A stretch of 64,000 nt of DNA from Tissierellia bacterium (GCA_012735215.1 JAAYHX010000006.1:81656-145655); one strand, 5' to 3'. Positions 45,558 through 55,284 are shown, numbered from the stretch's first letter. Numbers and translations are program-made. The notes: a model not told the origin generated them from the sequence alone.

Positions 45558-45582
45558 ATTAAGTACTAAGTACTTAATTTTT
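45558..45582 (+). terminator. Terminator-like hairpin before the hut permease gene
   Basis: ATTAAGTAC and GTACTTAAT pair around a 3-base loop and are followed by five T. It stands 36 bases before the permease start and could attenuate read-through from hutH. Confidence 0.55.
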
Positions 45583-45617
45583 GAGGAAAGAGAAAAAATT
45601 AAGGTGAGGTGAGATTT

Positions 45618-46916
45618 ATGCCAGTTATTGTGTCTGTTATTGTCATGACCGTATTGTGTCTACTTAAGCTAAATGTAATTATAGCTTTGATCATTTCAGC
45701 CTTAGTGGCTGGTGTAATGGCGGGGATGGGACTTACTGAAAGTATGTCTACTCTAATAGCTGGTATGAGCGGTAATGCTGAAACAGCTCTCAGCTACATT
45801 CTACTAGGGGCTTTGGCAGTGGCCATCAACCGCAGTGGTATTGCTAATAGGCTTGTTGTAAGACTTAGCAAGGCATTAAAGGATAAAAGAGTCTTGTTTG
45901 TTTTACTTATAGCATTTATCTCATGCTTTTCACAAAACCTCATTCCTGTACACATTGCTTTTATCCCTATACTAATCCCACCACTACTTGGAGTAATGAA
46001 CAAGTTAAAAATTGATAGACGTGCTGTTGCCTGTGCTTTGACCTTTGGTTTAAAGGCGCCTTATGTAATGCTTCCTGTCGGATTTGGATTGATATTCCAT
46101 AATGCTATAAGAGATGCACTTATAGATAATGGAATGGAAGTAGCTACAGGTATGGTTTGGAAGTCCATGCTGTTACCAGGAATTGGTATGATTATTGGAT
46201 TGTTCTTAGCTATAATTGTATCATATAAGAAACCAAGAGAATACAAGGATATTAATGTAGACAGTGAATTAGCAGCAACTACAGATGTAAATTCTAAAAT
46301 GACCAAGGAAGAAATTGGGGTACTTATTGGAGCCATAGTTGCTTTTGCAGTACAGCTAATAACAGAATCACTTCCTATAGGTATATTGACAGCCCTATTG
46401 GTAATGCTTCTCTTTGGATCCTTCAAGTTCAAGGATCTTGACAAGCTAGTTGACGGCGGTATAGGTATGATGGGCTTTATAGCTTTCGTAATGTTGATCG
46501 CATCAGGTTATGGTAATGTATTAAGGGAAACAGGAGCAGTAGAAGCCCTAGTAAACAGTTCAGTTAATATCATAGGAGGCAGCAAGCTAGTGGGGGCTTT
46601 CATGATGCTATTAATCGGACTAATAGTTACCATGGGAATTGGAACCTCCTTCGGTACTGTTCCTATTATTGCCACCTTCTATGTGCCCTTGTGTATCCAG
46701 TTAGGATTTAGCCCAGCAGCTACCATCTGTCTAGTAGGTGTAGCAGGAGCTTTAGGAGATGCAGGTTCCCCCGCTTCTGACAGTACCCTAGGACCAACTT
46801 CAGGACTAAATGCAGACGGTCAACATGATCACATTTGGGATACCTGTGTACCTACATTTATCCACTACAATATTCCATTAATAATATTTGGAACAATAGC
46901 AGCCATGTTACTATAG
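45618..46916 (+). CDS. NhaC/YuiF-type Na+-linked permease, probable histidine transporter
   Basis: This polytopic membrane protein has about 11-12 hydrophobic segments over 432 residues. It belongs to the Na+/H+ antiporter-like group that includes Bacillus YuiF, a histidine permease. Characteristic stretches are SCFSQNLIPVHIAFIPILIPPLL, LKAPYVMLPVGFGLIFHNAI and GALGDAGSPASDSTLGPTSGLN. I chose the ATG at 45618 because GGTGAGG precedes it by 8 bases. Its place behind hutU-hutH supports histidine as substrate. A strong terminator follows. Confidence 0.82.
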   Translation: MPVIVSVIVMTVLCLLKLNVIIALIISALVAGVMAGMGLTESMSTLIAGMSGNAETALSYILLGALAVAINRSGIANRLVVRLSKALKDKRVLFVLLIAFISCFSQNLIPVHIAFIPILIPPLLGVMNKLKIDRRAVACALTFGLKAPYVMLPVGFGLIFHNAIRDALIDNGMEVATGMVWKSMLLPGIGMIIGLFLAIIVSYKKPREYKDINVDSELAATTDVNSKMTKEEIGVLIGAIVAFAVQLITESLPIGILTALLVMLLFGSFKFKDLDKLVDGGIGMMGFIAFVMLIASGYGNVLRETGAVEALVNSSVNIIGGSKLVGAFMMLLIGLIVTMGIGTSFGTVPIIATFYVPLCIQLGFSPAATICLVGVAGALGDAGSPASDSTLGPTSGLNADGQHDHIWDTCVPTFIHYNIPLIIFGTIAAMLL

Positions 46917-46928
46917 GTAAAATTATAG

Positions 46929-46963
46929 GGACATACTGCACATGTACAGTATGTCCCTTTTTC
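46929..46963 (+). terminator. Terminator of the hut region
   Basis: GGGACATACTG (46929-46939) pairs perfectly with CAGTATGTCCC (46948-46958), followed by TTTTT. Confidence 0.88.
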
Positions 46964-46984
46964 ATGCTTTTTGTAATCTCTGGT

Positions 46985-47458
46985 TTACAAAATTTTAATT
47001 AGACTTTCTCTAATTTGATTATAGAGATTATATATGCTTTCAAGCATATACACATCATCATCCTTTAACATTATGTTTTCTCCACTTTCTATCCTTGTCA
47101 AAAGATTTTTATAATATTCCCTTACATTATCTAAATTTATTTTTTCTGCAAATTTATACTTATCACATAAATCTTGAAGTTCAGTACTTATATCATTATT
47201 TATGAAGTAAGCCTTTTTCTTGAATCCAAACAAACTTTTGTCTAGATTATCATGATACATCATAAGAAGTTGTATATCTTCATATTCTATATACGCTTCA
47301 TCTATGTTTGAAATGATGCTGTCAATCTTACCTTTGCTTTTAATGATTAAGCTGTTAATAGTATATATTAATTGCTCTTTATCCTCATCTACATATCTTC
47401 TAAATCTGGAGTTTATACTGATAGTGCTATAGAGCAATATAATAACTAAAAGTATCAA
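46985..47458 (-). CDS. Membrane-anchored coiled-coil protein, unknown function
   Basis: An N-terminal hydrophobic segment (ILLVIILLYSTISI) is followed by about 140 mostly helical residues rich in Glu, Asp and Lys. No family is recognised. The first standard start is TTG at 47458, but it has poor ribosome binding spacing. A strong GAGGAGGG further upstream is spaced 6 bases from an in-frame ATC, about 15 codons earlier (I-G-I-L-N-R-W-K...), so the true start may be that noncanonical codon. The gene converges on the hut permease gene and follows the racemase gene in the same direction. Confidence 0.5.
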   Translation of the reverse strand: MILLVIILLYSTISINSRFRRYVDEDKEQLIYTINSLIIKSKGKIDSIISNIDEAYIEYEDIQLLMMYHDNLDKSLFGFKKKAYFINNDISTELQDLCDKYKFAEKINLDNVREYYKNLLTRIESGENIMLKDDDVYMLESIYNLYNQIRESLIKIL

Positions 47459-47550
47459 TATTATTGTTTTCCACCTATTAAGTATCCCGATTATAAGCCC
47501 TCCTCTTATAATAATAGCTTAACATAATACCAATCTATACCCAATTCTTA

Positions 47551-48372
47551 TTATATGTAGACTATGCCTTCTGCTACAATTTCTACCAAACCATTAAGCT
47601 CAAGGCCAACTATCTTACCCACCTTCCATTCAGCGGTAACTTCCAGGCTGCCTCCAGGCTGATATATGGACCTTGTTATTGGCTGATTTTCTTCGTAGGC
47701 TAATGCCGAGCCTAAGGCACAGGTTCCAGAGGCACAGCTTCTTTCCCAGTATAAGCTGTCTGTAACCTTAACATATACTAGAGGCTCCATATAATCTTTT
47801 TTTCTATCATAGAACATGATGCCGAAGGCTTCATAATTCCCCTTATCCATCTCAGATTTTACTATTTGGAAGAATTGCTCTTTATCTTCAATCAAATTAG
47901 CATCAACTATAATATGAACTATTCCTGGTAGGTCCACTCTTACGGTATTTATAGTTTCTCCCTTCTTATAAAAGGACTGGTCTTTTACTGCTAGGGGAAG
48001 GGGCATATCTATTTGGGAGTAGTATACATTTTCCTTATCAGTTGGCTTTACAATACATTTAATGGTATTGGTTACTCCAGAAGCCTTCAGTTCCACTTCA
48101 TATCCACCATCCATCCTTCTTATACCTGGATAGCTATTGTAAACCATATAGGCAGCTAAGGATCTGGTGGCGTTTCCGCAGAATTCGCCTCCCATCATCT
48201 GTAGTCTCATATAAGGGTCCTCCCTCTGGATAAAGCCTACCTGTTCTGCGTAAATATTATTGTAATTCATAAGCCTATTGGCAACTTCCTTATGGTATTC
48301 TGTAGGAAGTTGATCCAGTACCAAGATTGTCATATTCTCCACCGGGTTTACCTTAACAAAACGTAATTTCAT
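47551..48372 (-). CDS. DapF-fold amino-acid racemase of the CntK type, probable histidine racemase
   Basis: This PLP-independent racemase has two catalytic cysteines, one in GGEFCGNATR and one in WERSCASGTCALG. True diaminopimelate epimerases start with GNDF; here the stretch is VNPVENMTILVLDQLP, which matches my memory of the histidine racemase CntK of staphylococci, as do EQVGFI and YQPGGSLEVT. It lies directly after the histidine-degradation genes, so L/D-histidine interconversion is a reasonable proposal. I chose the ATG at 48372 with GGAGGG 6 bases upstream; 273 residues result. Other polar amino acids cannot be excluded, and no opine (staphylopine-type) genes are nearby. Confidence 0.75.
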   Translation of the reverse strand: MKLRFVKVNPVENMTILVLDQLPTEYHKEVANRLMNYNNIYAEQVGFIQREDPYMRLQMMGGEFCGNATRSLAAYMVYNSYPGIRRMDGGYEVELKASGVTNTIKCIVKPTDKENVYYSQIDMPLPLAVKDQSFYKKGETINTVRVDLPGIVHIIVDANLIEDKEQFFQIVKSEMDKGNYEAFGIMFYDRKKDYMEPLVYVKVTDSLYWERSCASGTCALGSALAYEENQPITRSIYQPGGSLEVTAEWKVGKIVGLELNGLVEIVAEGIVYI

Positions 48373-48600
48373 ATAGCTCCCTCCTTTACAAAAAAGGATA
48401 AATATATGGCATGAAAATTTCAATACTTTTTTGAAAAAATAAAACTTTAAGTAAAAAGGAAGCTTGTTAATTGTTCAAGCCTGTTATAACCGACTAGCCA
48501 CAGGTATACTGTCAATGAAACTAAGTTTTATAGGTTTTCTTTAAACAAAAGGTGAAGGATTTTCTGAATCTATATAGAAGATATTACTTGGAGGGGTATT

Positions 48601-49431
48601 ATGGCAAGAAAGGCTAGAATCCAATACTATGGAGCAATCTACTATCTGATGCAGCAGGGAAGGAGTGGAGAAAAGGTCTTTATATATGACCAGGACAAAT
48701 CCTACTTACTGGAATTGATAAGCGAGGCTAAAGAGGAAAAGGATTTTAGAATATTTGCCTATGCGGTTATGGATAATTGCTATCACTTACTTATACAGAC
48801 CTTAAATGTCCCCCTAAGCAGTATAATGCATTATATAAACTTCAAATATGCCAGGTATTACAATGAAAAGAATAATAGGACAGGGCCGGTCTTTCAACAG
48901 AGGTATAAAGCTATTTTGCTTCAAGATGAGAGATATATTTTACCAATTATGAAATACATCCATAGATGTCCCCTATTAGCTGGCTTGTGTAAGACCGTAG
49001 AAGAATATAAATGGACCAGTGATGTTTTCTATAGGGTAAATATGGAGAACATGGTGAATATAGAGCAAGTTTTAGCCATCTTTTCCCCTAATAGGCTTGA
49101 ATCCATAGAAAGGTACATAGAGTATATGGACGGGGGAGAGGATGGGGATTGCAGCTGGGTGCATAGTTCCATTGTAGGGACTGAGGATTTTATTAGGCGG
49201 ATGGAAGGGAAGGAAACTAGAAAAAGCTTGGATGAATTGCTTAGGGCTTCCTGCCCTACAGAAGTAGAATTTAAGCTTATCAAGGATGGTTCTAGGGATA
49301 GGTATCTAACCCAGTATAAGATCAAGTACATATTAAAGGGGAAGAGTCTAGGATATACCTATAAGGAGATAGGGGAAAACATAGGTATTACTGGGGCGGC
49401 TGCTAGAAGCTTAGCAAAGAAACAGATCTAG
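48601..49431 (+). CDS. REP-associated (RAYT-like) Y1 transposase homologue, possibly inactive
   Basis: This 276-residue protein of the IS200-like HUH/Y1 superfamily has MARKARIQYYGAIYY at the start, then YAVMDNCYHLLIQT, GPVFQQRYKAILLQDERYILPIMKYIHRCPLLAG and a C-terminal helix-turn-helix-like part (SLGYTYKEIGENIGITGAAARSLAK). The normal NHxHLL metal motif has become NCYHLL, so the first His of the HUH pair is Cys; the catalytic-Tyr helix (KYIH) is kept. It may be domesticated or inactive. The ATG follows TTGGAGGGG. No flanking inverted repeats of an insertion sequence are seen. A REP-like element occurs at 30728-30760. Confidence 0.78.
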   Translation: MARKARIQYYGAIYYLMQQGRSGEKVFIYDQDKSYLLELISEAKEEKDFRIFAYAVMDNCYHLLIQTLNVPLSSIMHYINFKYARYYNEKNNRTGPVFQQRYKAILLQDERYILPIMKYIHRCPLLAGLCKTVEEYKWTSDVFYRVNMENMVNIEQVLAIFSPNRLESIERYIEYMDGGEDGDCSWVHSSIVGTEDFIRRMEGKETRKSLDELLRASCPTEVEFKLIKDGSRDRYLTQYKIKYILKGKSLGYTYKEIGENIGITGAAARSLAKKQI

Positions 49432-49439
49432 AATAATTA

Positions 49440-49675
49440 GCAAAAGGAAGAATACATGGTAGGGCAATCAGGCCAGCCCATACCATATTTGATGGGGATA
49501 CTATCTTTGCTTTAGGAACAGAAAGGTGCAAGCTGATATAAATGTGGTGGGATTTCTAGCAGTTACGGCTGTAGAAAGGGCTATTGTAAATGCTATAAAA
49601 AATGCAGAGGCCCTTCATGGCTACAAAGCCTATAAGGACTTAAGGGGAATATTGAATACATATCTATTAATATAA
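49440..49675 (+). pseudogene. Remnant of a P1-family (DmpA-like) peptidase, 3' end, frameshifted
   Basis: The first frame reads GRAIRPAHTIFDGDTIFALGTER and stops soon after. The next frame continues with INVVGFLAVTAVERAIVNAIKNAEALHGYKAYKDL to the TAA at 49675. Together they match the C-terminal region of P1/DmpA aminopeptidases, which end with a PxHTxxDGDTxFAL motif and a helix. No start or N-terminal part is present. It follows the RAYT-like gene directly, so the locus has probably been disrupted. Confidence 0.65.
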
Positions 49676-49681
49676 AGCAAA

Positions 49682-49716
49682 ATATCGGATAATAGAATTA
49701 TTCTATTATCCGATAT
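49682..49716. terminator. 35-base near-perfect palindrome terminator
   Basis: ATATCGGATAATAGAAT (49682-49698) pairs with ATTCTATTATCCGATAT (49700-49716). It lies between the peptidase remnant and the convergent chemoreceptor gene. Confidence 0.75.
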
Positions 49717-49735
49717 CCATATATTTATAAAAATA

Positions 49736-51796
49736 CTAATTAGCGTCAATCTTCATGTTGCTAAACATCATTTGTAGCTCTTCAGCTAAAGCAGCTAAGC
49801 TTTGGGTAGAAGAAGCTATCTCTTCCATGGATGCCATTTGTTCTTCTGTTGCACTGGAGGAATTCTCTATTTGAGAGGATATATCCTGAGACATCCTTTC
49901 CATATTGGTTGCTGAGTTTACTAGGGAGCTAATATGCTCTTCTACTTTTATTATAGCCGTTAGTACTTGATTTATCTTGCTGGCTATTAGTTCCACCAAT
50001 CTAGCTATTTCTTCAAACATCTCCCTGGCGTTGTTGACAGCCTCAGCTCCCCGTCTAACTTCTTCACTATTAGAGTCCATTTTTTCATTAGACTCTTTTA
50101 TGACCATATTGTTCCTCATTATCATATCCTTTATCTCCTTGGCAGATTTTTTAGTTTCTTCTGCCAGCTTCCTTATTTCATCGGCTACTACTGCAAAACC
50201 TAAACCGTACTCTCCAGCCCTAGCAGCCTCTATGGTTGCATTTAAGGCTAGCAGGTTAGTTTCCTCTGATACATTTTCAATAAGCTTCAACATCTGTTCC
50301 ATTTTATTTGAGCTTTCGCTAATATCATCTAGGGAGGCCTTCACCAACTGGGTGCTGTTTTGAATGTTGTTCATCTGGGAGATGACTTCAAATATCCTAT
50401 CCTTTCCAATTATTGTTTTATCCAATATTTCAGAGCCTAAGTTCTCTGTATCCTTAGTTTCACCTGAAACGTAGTCAACCTGATCAGATATTTCCTTTAT
50501 AGCATTGGTTATATTGGCTATTTCCTCATGCTGTTTTAAGGAAGCATCAACTATACTGTTTGCTGATTCGGCAATACTTGTAATGGCAGCTGTGGACTCT
50601 TCTGATATAGCAGCCAGCTCTTGAGAAGATGCTGCCACTTGATGGGCAGATTGGGATATTTCTTTAGCAAACAGCTTCACATTATCTATTACACCCTGTA
50701 GAGCATTAGCCAAAATGCCCAACTCGTCCTTTCGTGTTAGCAGATCCTTATCTATATCCTTGGTAAAATCCAGCTGGGAAATTTTATAGCTGTATTCTGA
50801 AACCCTAACTAATGGCTTTGTAATTTTTCTGCTTAGTATAATGGAGAATACAAGGGCCACAAGGGTAGCAAAGGCCATCACATACACTAGTATAAGGGTT
50901 AAAGAATTTAATTTTGATAGTGCTTCTACCTTATCTAAGGCAGTTACAAGGCTCCAGCCTGTTGCTCCAATTGGTGCAAACCCTATGTGCATTGTTTTTC
51001 CATCCTGGGTATAGGTGCCAATTCCTGCTTCTCCACTTTTGACCATTTCTTCTACCTTGGCTATATCATCTATGGAATCCTCATCTACTAATTCTTTTAG
51101 GCCGCTTAAATCAGATGATTCCCCTTCGACGGTTGCCCCTGATCTGATGGTAGGGTGGGCTATAACATCTGCTGTTTCGTTTAGTATATAGGCGTAGCCG
51201 GTCTCTCCAAACTTGATACTCTGTGGAATTTGGTAAAAGTAATCGGCTGGTTTGAAGGCAACCAAGGCACCTTGAATGCTGTTATTATGTATTAAGGGAA
51301 CAGTAATTACTATTTCTAAATTACCAGTAAATGGATTTGTTGTAGGTTGAGAAAAGTAGGATTTTCCTGCTTTGGCCTGTTGGAAGGATTTTTCTTCTTT
51401 TATATCCATGGTTTGTCCATCATCAAGGACCAATCTCCCCTCTAGATCTGATACTCCTAAGAAGGTGAAACCTAACCTATCCTTCTCATACTTAAGTACT
51501 GTTGATTTTTGCTCAAGGGGTATAGCTGGATCAGCAATGGAATCAAGCATTCCCAAAGTCTCCAGGACCACTATATTTTTTTCAATTTGCTCGTTTACAA
51601 GTTGTGCCGAATCTACAGCCTTATTGTAGAGCATCAAGTCGTAGGTGGATAAGAGTTCCTTCCTTATAGTATTGTTATTGATGAATCCAACAATAAGCAC
51701 AAAAACAATAAATATTCCAATGGTAGTCATTGACATTTTTCTGCCTAGGCTGTTCTTTACCTTTAAAGTATCCTTTTTGATTTTATTATCATTCAT
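49736..51796 (-). CDS. Methyl-accepting chemotaxis protein with Cache sensor
   Basis: This is a second chemoreceptor of 686 residues. A short basic N terminus, a membrane segment ([17 protein letters not shown]), an extracellular double-Cache-like sensor (about 45-285, including [22 protein letters not shown]), a second membrane segment ([23 protein letters not shown]), a HAMP domain and a signalling domain with [25 protein letters not shown] are visible. The ATG follows GAGGAGTTGATA. It is only moderately similar to the receptor at 32899. The ligand is unknown. Confidence 0.92.
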   Translation of the reverse strand: MNDNKIKKDTLKVKNSLGRKMSMTTIGIFIVFVLIVGFINNNTIRKELLSTYDLMLYNKAVDSAQLVNEQIEKNIVVLETLGMLDSIADPAIPLEQKSTVLKYEKDRLGFTFLGVSDLEGRLVLDDGQTMDIKEEKSFQQAKAGKSYFSQPTTNPFTGNLEIVITVPLIHNNSIQGALVAFKPADYFYQIPQSIKFGETGYAYILNETADVIAHPTIRSGATVEGESSDLSGLKELVDEDSIDDIAKVEEMVKSGEAGIGTYTQDGKTMHIGFAPIGATGWSLVTALDKVEALSKLNSLTLILVYVMAFATLVALVFSIILSRKITKPLVRVSEYSYKISQLDFTKDIDKDLLTRKDELGILANALQGVIDNVKLFAKEISQSAHQVAASSQELAAISEESTAAITSIAESANSIVDASLKQHEEIANITNAIKEISDQVDYVSGETKDTENLGSEILDKTIIGKDRIFEVISQMNNIQNSTQLVKASLDDISESSNKMEQMLKLIENVSEETNLLALNATIEAARAGEYGLGFAVVADEIRKLAEETKKSAKEIKDMIMRNNMVIKESNEKMDSNSEEVRRGAEAVNNAREMFEEIARLVELIASKINQVLTAIIKVEEHISSLVNSATNMERMSQDISSQIENSSSATEEQMASMEEIASSTQSLAALAEELQMMFSNMKIDAN

Positions 51797-52185
51797 AATA
51801 TATCAACTCCTCTTTATAATCCCTCTTGATTATCCGACAAAGAAGTGGTTTTATATTATTTATTAGATTATAATACCCTTCTTTAAAGGCATATAACAGA
51901 GATGACCAATCTTTTATATTTCTGACCTGCAGCTATTGTAACTATTATGTAACCAATTTTTACATATTAGAATATATAATGTGTACGATAGCACTCCCCC
52001 AAGTGTATAGTATATTGTATTAGAGATGCCCCATACAGTTTGTATGGGGTAAACTATTGACTTAAAATTCCTCTTAATAGATTTTTTATATTTGTTAGAA
52101 TTTAATTATGATATAATTTACTGGTGGATGTTGAAAAAAAGTAATTTAAGATAATATATAGAATTTAATGAAAAGGAGAATAATC
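51797..52185. other. AT-rich intergenic region between the chemoreceptor gene and murJ
   Basis: This 389-base divergent region has no gene. It contains a perfect hairpin, CCCCATACA (52029-52037) with TGTATGGGG (52041-52049), that lacks a T run, and a -10-like TATAAT near 52110. The hairpin is either an operator or a leader structure for murJ. Confidence 0.4.
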
Positions 52186-53727
52186 ATGTCCAACAAAATA
52201 GCTCAATCAGCAGTGATGATATCCTTTTTTACCCTAGTGAGTAAGCTATTAGGATTTGTTAGAGAAATGCTTATAGCCTCAAAATACGGTTCTGGTTATG
52301 AAACGGACACTTACTTTGTAGCTATGACAGCTACAACTATGATAATGACTGCTATTGGAACATCTTTAAATACTAGCCTGATTCCAGTTTTTACAGAAGT
52401 GGAGGAAAGGCAAGGAAGAAGGGGTAAACTAAAATTTCTAAATAACATATTCAATGTGGTTTTAACCATAACCTTGATACTGACCCTGTTAGGCTTCTTT
52501 TTATCTCCCTTAATAATTAAGATAGTAGCTGGAGGTTTTAAGGGGGAACAGTTTGAGCTGGCAGTAAAGCTAAATAGGATAGGTTTACCAATTGTAATAT
52601 TCTTAGGCTTTACATATGTCTTTTCTGGATTTTTGCACAGCAGTCAGGTCTTTGGACCGCCAGCTATAATGGGACTTCCATACAATTTAGTTTTTATCGT
52701 TTTCTTGCTCTTTATGGCCAATAAGGACAATATTTTTGCCCTTATGATTGCTAGTGTGGCAGCAAGTTCCACTCAATTTCTGATCCAATTGCCAGCAGTT
52801 AGGCATAGAGGTTTTAAATATAAGTTTAGTGTAGATATAAATGATATTTATATTAGGAAGACCATTATGCTAGTTCTACCTGTTCTATTGGGGTCGGCAG
52901 TTCAGCAGATAAATACAATTGTAGACAAGACCTTAGCTTCTGGATTAGTTGAAGGCAGTATATCAGCCTTAAATTATTCTGCCAAGATAAATGATGTGGT
53001 AGTTTCTGTTTTTATAGCAGCCATTACTACAGTAATATTCCCCATGCTATCTAGGGCTTTTTCTCAAGGAGACAATGAACAGGTTAAGCAGATAATGTCT
53101 CAAGGAGTAAATATAATACTCATAATAACCGTACCGGCAACTATAGGCATAATGGTGCTTGCTGAACCAATAGTAAGGATATTATTCGAAAGGGGACATT
53201 TTAGTTCTACAGATACTATCATGACCTCCAAGGCTTTATTTTACTATTCTTTAGGCTTGGTGGGCATATCATTGAGACTTATGCTTAATAAAGTGTTTTA
53301 TTCCTTACAGGACACTAAAACTCCAATGATAAATGGTGCTCTTGCTGTAGGAGTTAATATAGTACTAAATTTGATTTTTATCAGATTTATGGCCCATGCT
53401 GGACTAGCTTTAGCTACTAGTATTTCCACCACCTTTACTTCTGTAATGCTGTTTATAAGCTTAAGGAAAAAGATAGGACCAATTGGACTAAGAAGCTACC
53501 TTAGAAACTTGATCAAGATCCTCTTAGCAGCTCTTATAATGGGTGTAGTAGTACGTTTTACCTTCTACGGCTTAATAAGTAAATTTAGTATCAATAGATT
53601 TTTTGAAATGATATTATTGCTTTTATCTATAGGTGTGGGAGCTGTAGTGTACTTTGTTTTATGTTTGCTCCTAAAAGTAGATGTGTTAAAATTTCTACAA
53701 ACAAATCTTAGAAGGACTAAAGGCTAA
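52186..53727 (+). CDS. murJ: Lipid II flippase of the MurJ/MviN family
   Basis: This membrane protein has about 14 hydrophobic segments and 513 residues, of the MOP-superfamily flippases that export lipid-linked peptidoglycan precursor. Characteristic parts are the opening SAVMISFFTLVSKLLGFVREMLIASKYG and EPIVRILFERGHFSSTDT. I chose the ATG at 52186 with AAGGAG 7 bases upstream; the frame start at 52168 overlaps that ribosome binding site. It is a single gene followed by a modest terminator. Confidence 0.9.
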   Translation: MSNKIAQSAVMISFFTLVSKLLGFVREMLIASKYGSGYETDTYFVAMTATTMIMTAIGTSLNTSLIPVFTEVEERQGRRGKLKFLNNIFNVVLTITLILTLLGFFLSPLIIKIVAGGFKGEQFELAVKLNRIGLPIVIFLGFTYVFSGFLHSSQVFGPPAIMGLPYNLVFIVFLLFMANKDNIFALMIASVAASSTQFLIQLPAVRHRGFKYKFSVDINDIYIRKTIMLVLPVLLGSAVQQINTIVDKTLASGLVEGSISALNYSAKINDVVVSVFIAAITTVIFPMLSRAFSQGDNEQVKQIMSQGVNIILIITVPATIGIMVLAEPIVRILFERGHFSSTDTIMTSKALFYYSLGLVGISLRLMLNKVFYSLQDTKTPMINGALAVGVNIVLNLIFIRFMAHAGLALATSISTTFTSVMLFISLRKKIGPIGLRSYLRNLIKILLAALIMGVVVRFTFYGLISKFSINRFFEMILLLLSIGVGAVVYFVLCLLLKVDVLKFLQTNLRRTKG

Positions 53728-53735
53728 ACGTTGCT

Positions 53736-53763
53736 TAATAACAAGGCTTAGCCTTATTTTATT
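53736..53763 (+). terminator. Terminator of murJ
   Basis: AAGGC and GCCTT pair around TTA, extended by AATAA and TTATT, with a short T run. Confidence 0.55.
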
Positions 53764-53961
53764 GAAAGTAGACAAAGCTAGGCTTATGTTAATTTAGAGA
53801 ACATTCAAACTATACGAAACCGTCCAACACATAGAAATTATCAGATATTTTGTAATAATTTAAAAAGTTTTTTATTTGCTAAATTGATAAAAAAATGCTA
53901 ATATATATACATTGTAAAATATACATTCAAAAATTAATGACTACATAAGGAGGTATAACTT

Positions 53962-55254
53962 GTGAACAAGAGAAAAGACATACTTGTGTTAGGGGCGGCA
54001 TTGTTCTCAATGTTCTTTGGTGCAGGTAACTTAATTTTTCCACCCTTCTTGGGAAGAATAGCTGGAGACACTTGGATATTTGCTATTATAGGATTCTTAT
54101 TAACGGGGGTAGGATTACCTTTCTTAGGTATTGTAGCTTCATCCAAAGCTGGTGGAGATGTGGACAAGCTAGGAAGAAAAGTATCTCCAGCATTTGCTAA
54201 ATTCTTAGGTATTACAATAATTATTACTATAGGACCATTATTGGCTATACCTAGGACTGGAGCTACAGCTTTTGAAATGGGAGCACAACCAGTTTTCCCA
54301 AATCTTAGTCCAATTATATTTGCAATTATATTTTTTGCTATCAATTTATACTTCGTAATTTCACCAAGTGGTGTAATGGATAAAATAGGTAAAATCCTTA
54401 CTCCTGGTTTATTCTTATTGTTAACTATCCTAATTGTTAAGGGAGTATTTGCTCCAATTGGTACAACGGTAGAAAGTACATTAAACAACTCCTTCTCAAC
54501 CGGTTTCTTAGAAGGATACCAAACTATGGATGCCTTAGCGGCTATTCTATTTGGAGGAGTTATATCGGCTTCATTAGTAAGCTATGGATATACAGATGAA
54601 CAAGAAAAAATGTCCATGACTATTAAGGCTGGTGTAGTTGCTATTCTAGGACTTGCCTTTGTATATGGGGGTTTAGGTTACCTAGGAGCAAGTTCTGGAA
54701 ACCTATATACAGCTGATATAGATAGAACAAATTTAATTATGAACATCTCAAATGATGTTTTAGGTGGATTTGGTAAATATGGATTAGGATTGGCTGTTAT
54801 GTTAGCTTGTTTAACTACTTCTGTAGGACTGACAGCAACAGCAGGTCAATATTTTGATCAAATAACAAATGGTAAGCTTAATTATAGATTAGTAGTTGTT
54901 GTTACAAGTGTATTTAGTGCAGTTATGTCATGTATTGGTGTAGAATCAATAATATCTTTAGCTGGACCAATATTGGCTTTCATGTATCCAATAGTAATGG
55001 TATTGATCCTACTTACAGTATTCTTAGGAAAATACATTAAAAATGATAACGTATACAAATATGCTATATATGCTGCCCTAATAGTAAGTGCAATTGAATC
55101 ATTAACCATATTTGGAATTGGTAGCGGATTGGTAAATTTGATAAATAAGTTACCCTTAGCCTCATCAGGTTTTGCTTGGATACTGCCTGCCCTAATAGGT
55201 GGTGTAATTGGAAATTTTATACCGCAAAAATCTGAAAATATAAGTGATGCTTAA
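53962..55254 (+). CDS. brnQ: Branched-chain amino acid:cation symporter
   Basis: This LIVCS-family transporter of 430 residues with about 12 membrane segments moves leucine, isoleucine or valine with Na+ or H+. The start VLGAALFSMFFGAGNLIFPPFLG is diagnostic. The GTG start follows AGGAGG. It lies upstream of the panB-panF cluster, whose keto-acid product would be 2-oxoisovalerate (the valine keto acid), so a functional link is possible; it has its own terminator and is therefore probably a separate unit. Confidence 0.93.
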   Translation: MNKRKDILVLGAALFSMFFGAGNLIFPPFLGRIAGDTWIFAIIGFLLTGVGLPFLGIVASSKAGGDVDKLGRKVSPAFAKFLGITIIITIGPLLAIPRTGATAFEMGAQPVFPNLSPIIFAIIFFAINLYFVISPSGVMDKIGKILTPGLFLLLTILIVKGVFAPIGTTVESTLNNSFSTGFLEGYQTMDALAAILFGGVISASLVSYGYTDEQEKMSMTIKAGVVAILGLAFVYGGLGYLGASSGNLYTADIDRTNLIMNISNDVLGGFGKYGLGLAVMLACLTTSVGLTATAGQYFDQITNGKLNYRLVVVVTSVFSAVMSCIGVESIISLAGPILAFMYPIVMVLILLTVFLGKYIKNDNVYKYAIYAALIVSAIESLTIFGIGSGLVNLINKLPLASSGFAWILPALIGGVIGNFIPQKSENISDA

Positions 55255-55258
55255 AAGA

Positions 55259-55284
55259 AAAGCTCGGATAAAAATCCGAGCTTT
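55259..55284 (+). terminator. Terminator of brnQ
   Basis: AAAGCTCGGAT (55259-55269) pairs perfectly with ATCCGAGCTTT (55274-55284) around AAAA. A run of eight T lies a few bases further on. Confidence 0.82.

Noticed and set aside
53934..54488. 184-codon minus-strand open frame opposite brnQ
   Set aside because: It lies wholly opposite the clearly coding brnQ start region, has low-complexity Pro/Ile/Lys-rich sequence with no recognisable domain, and is a shadow of biased codon use.
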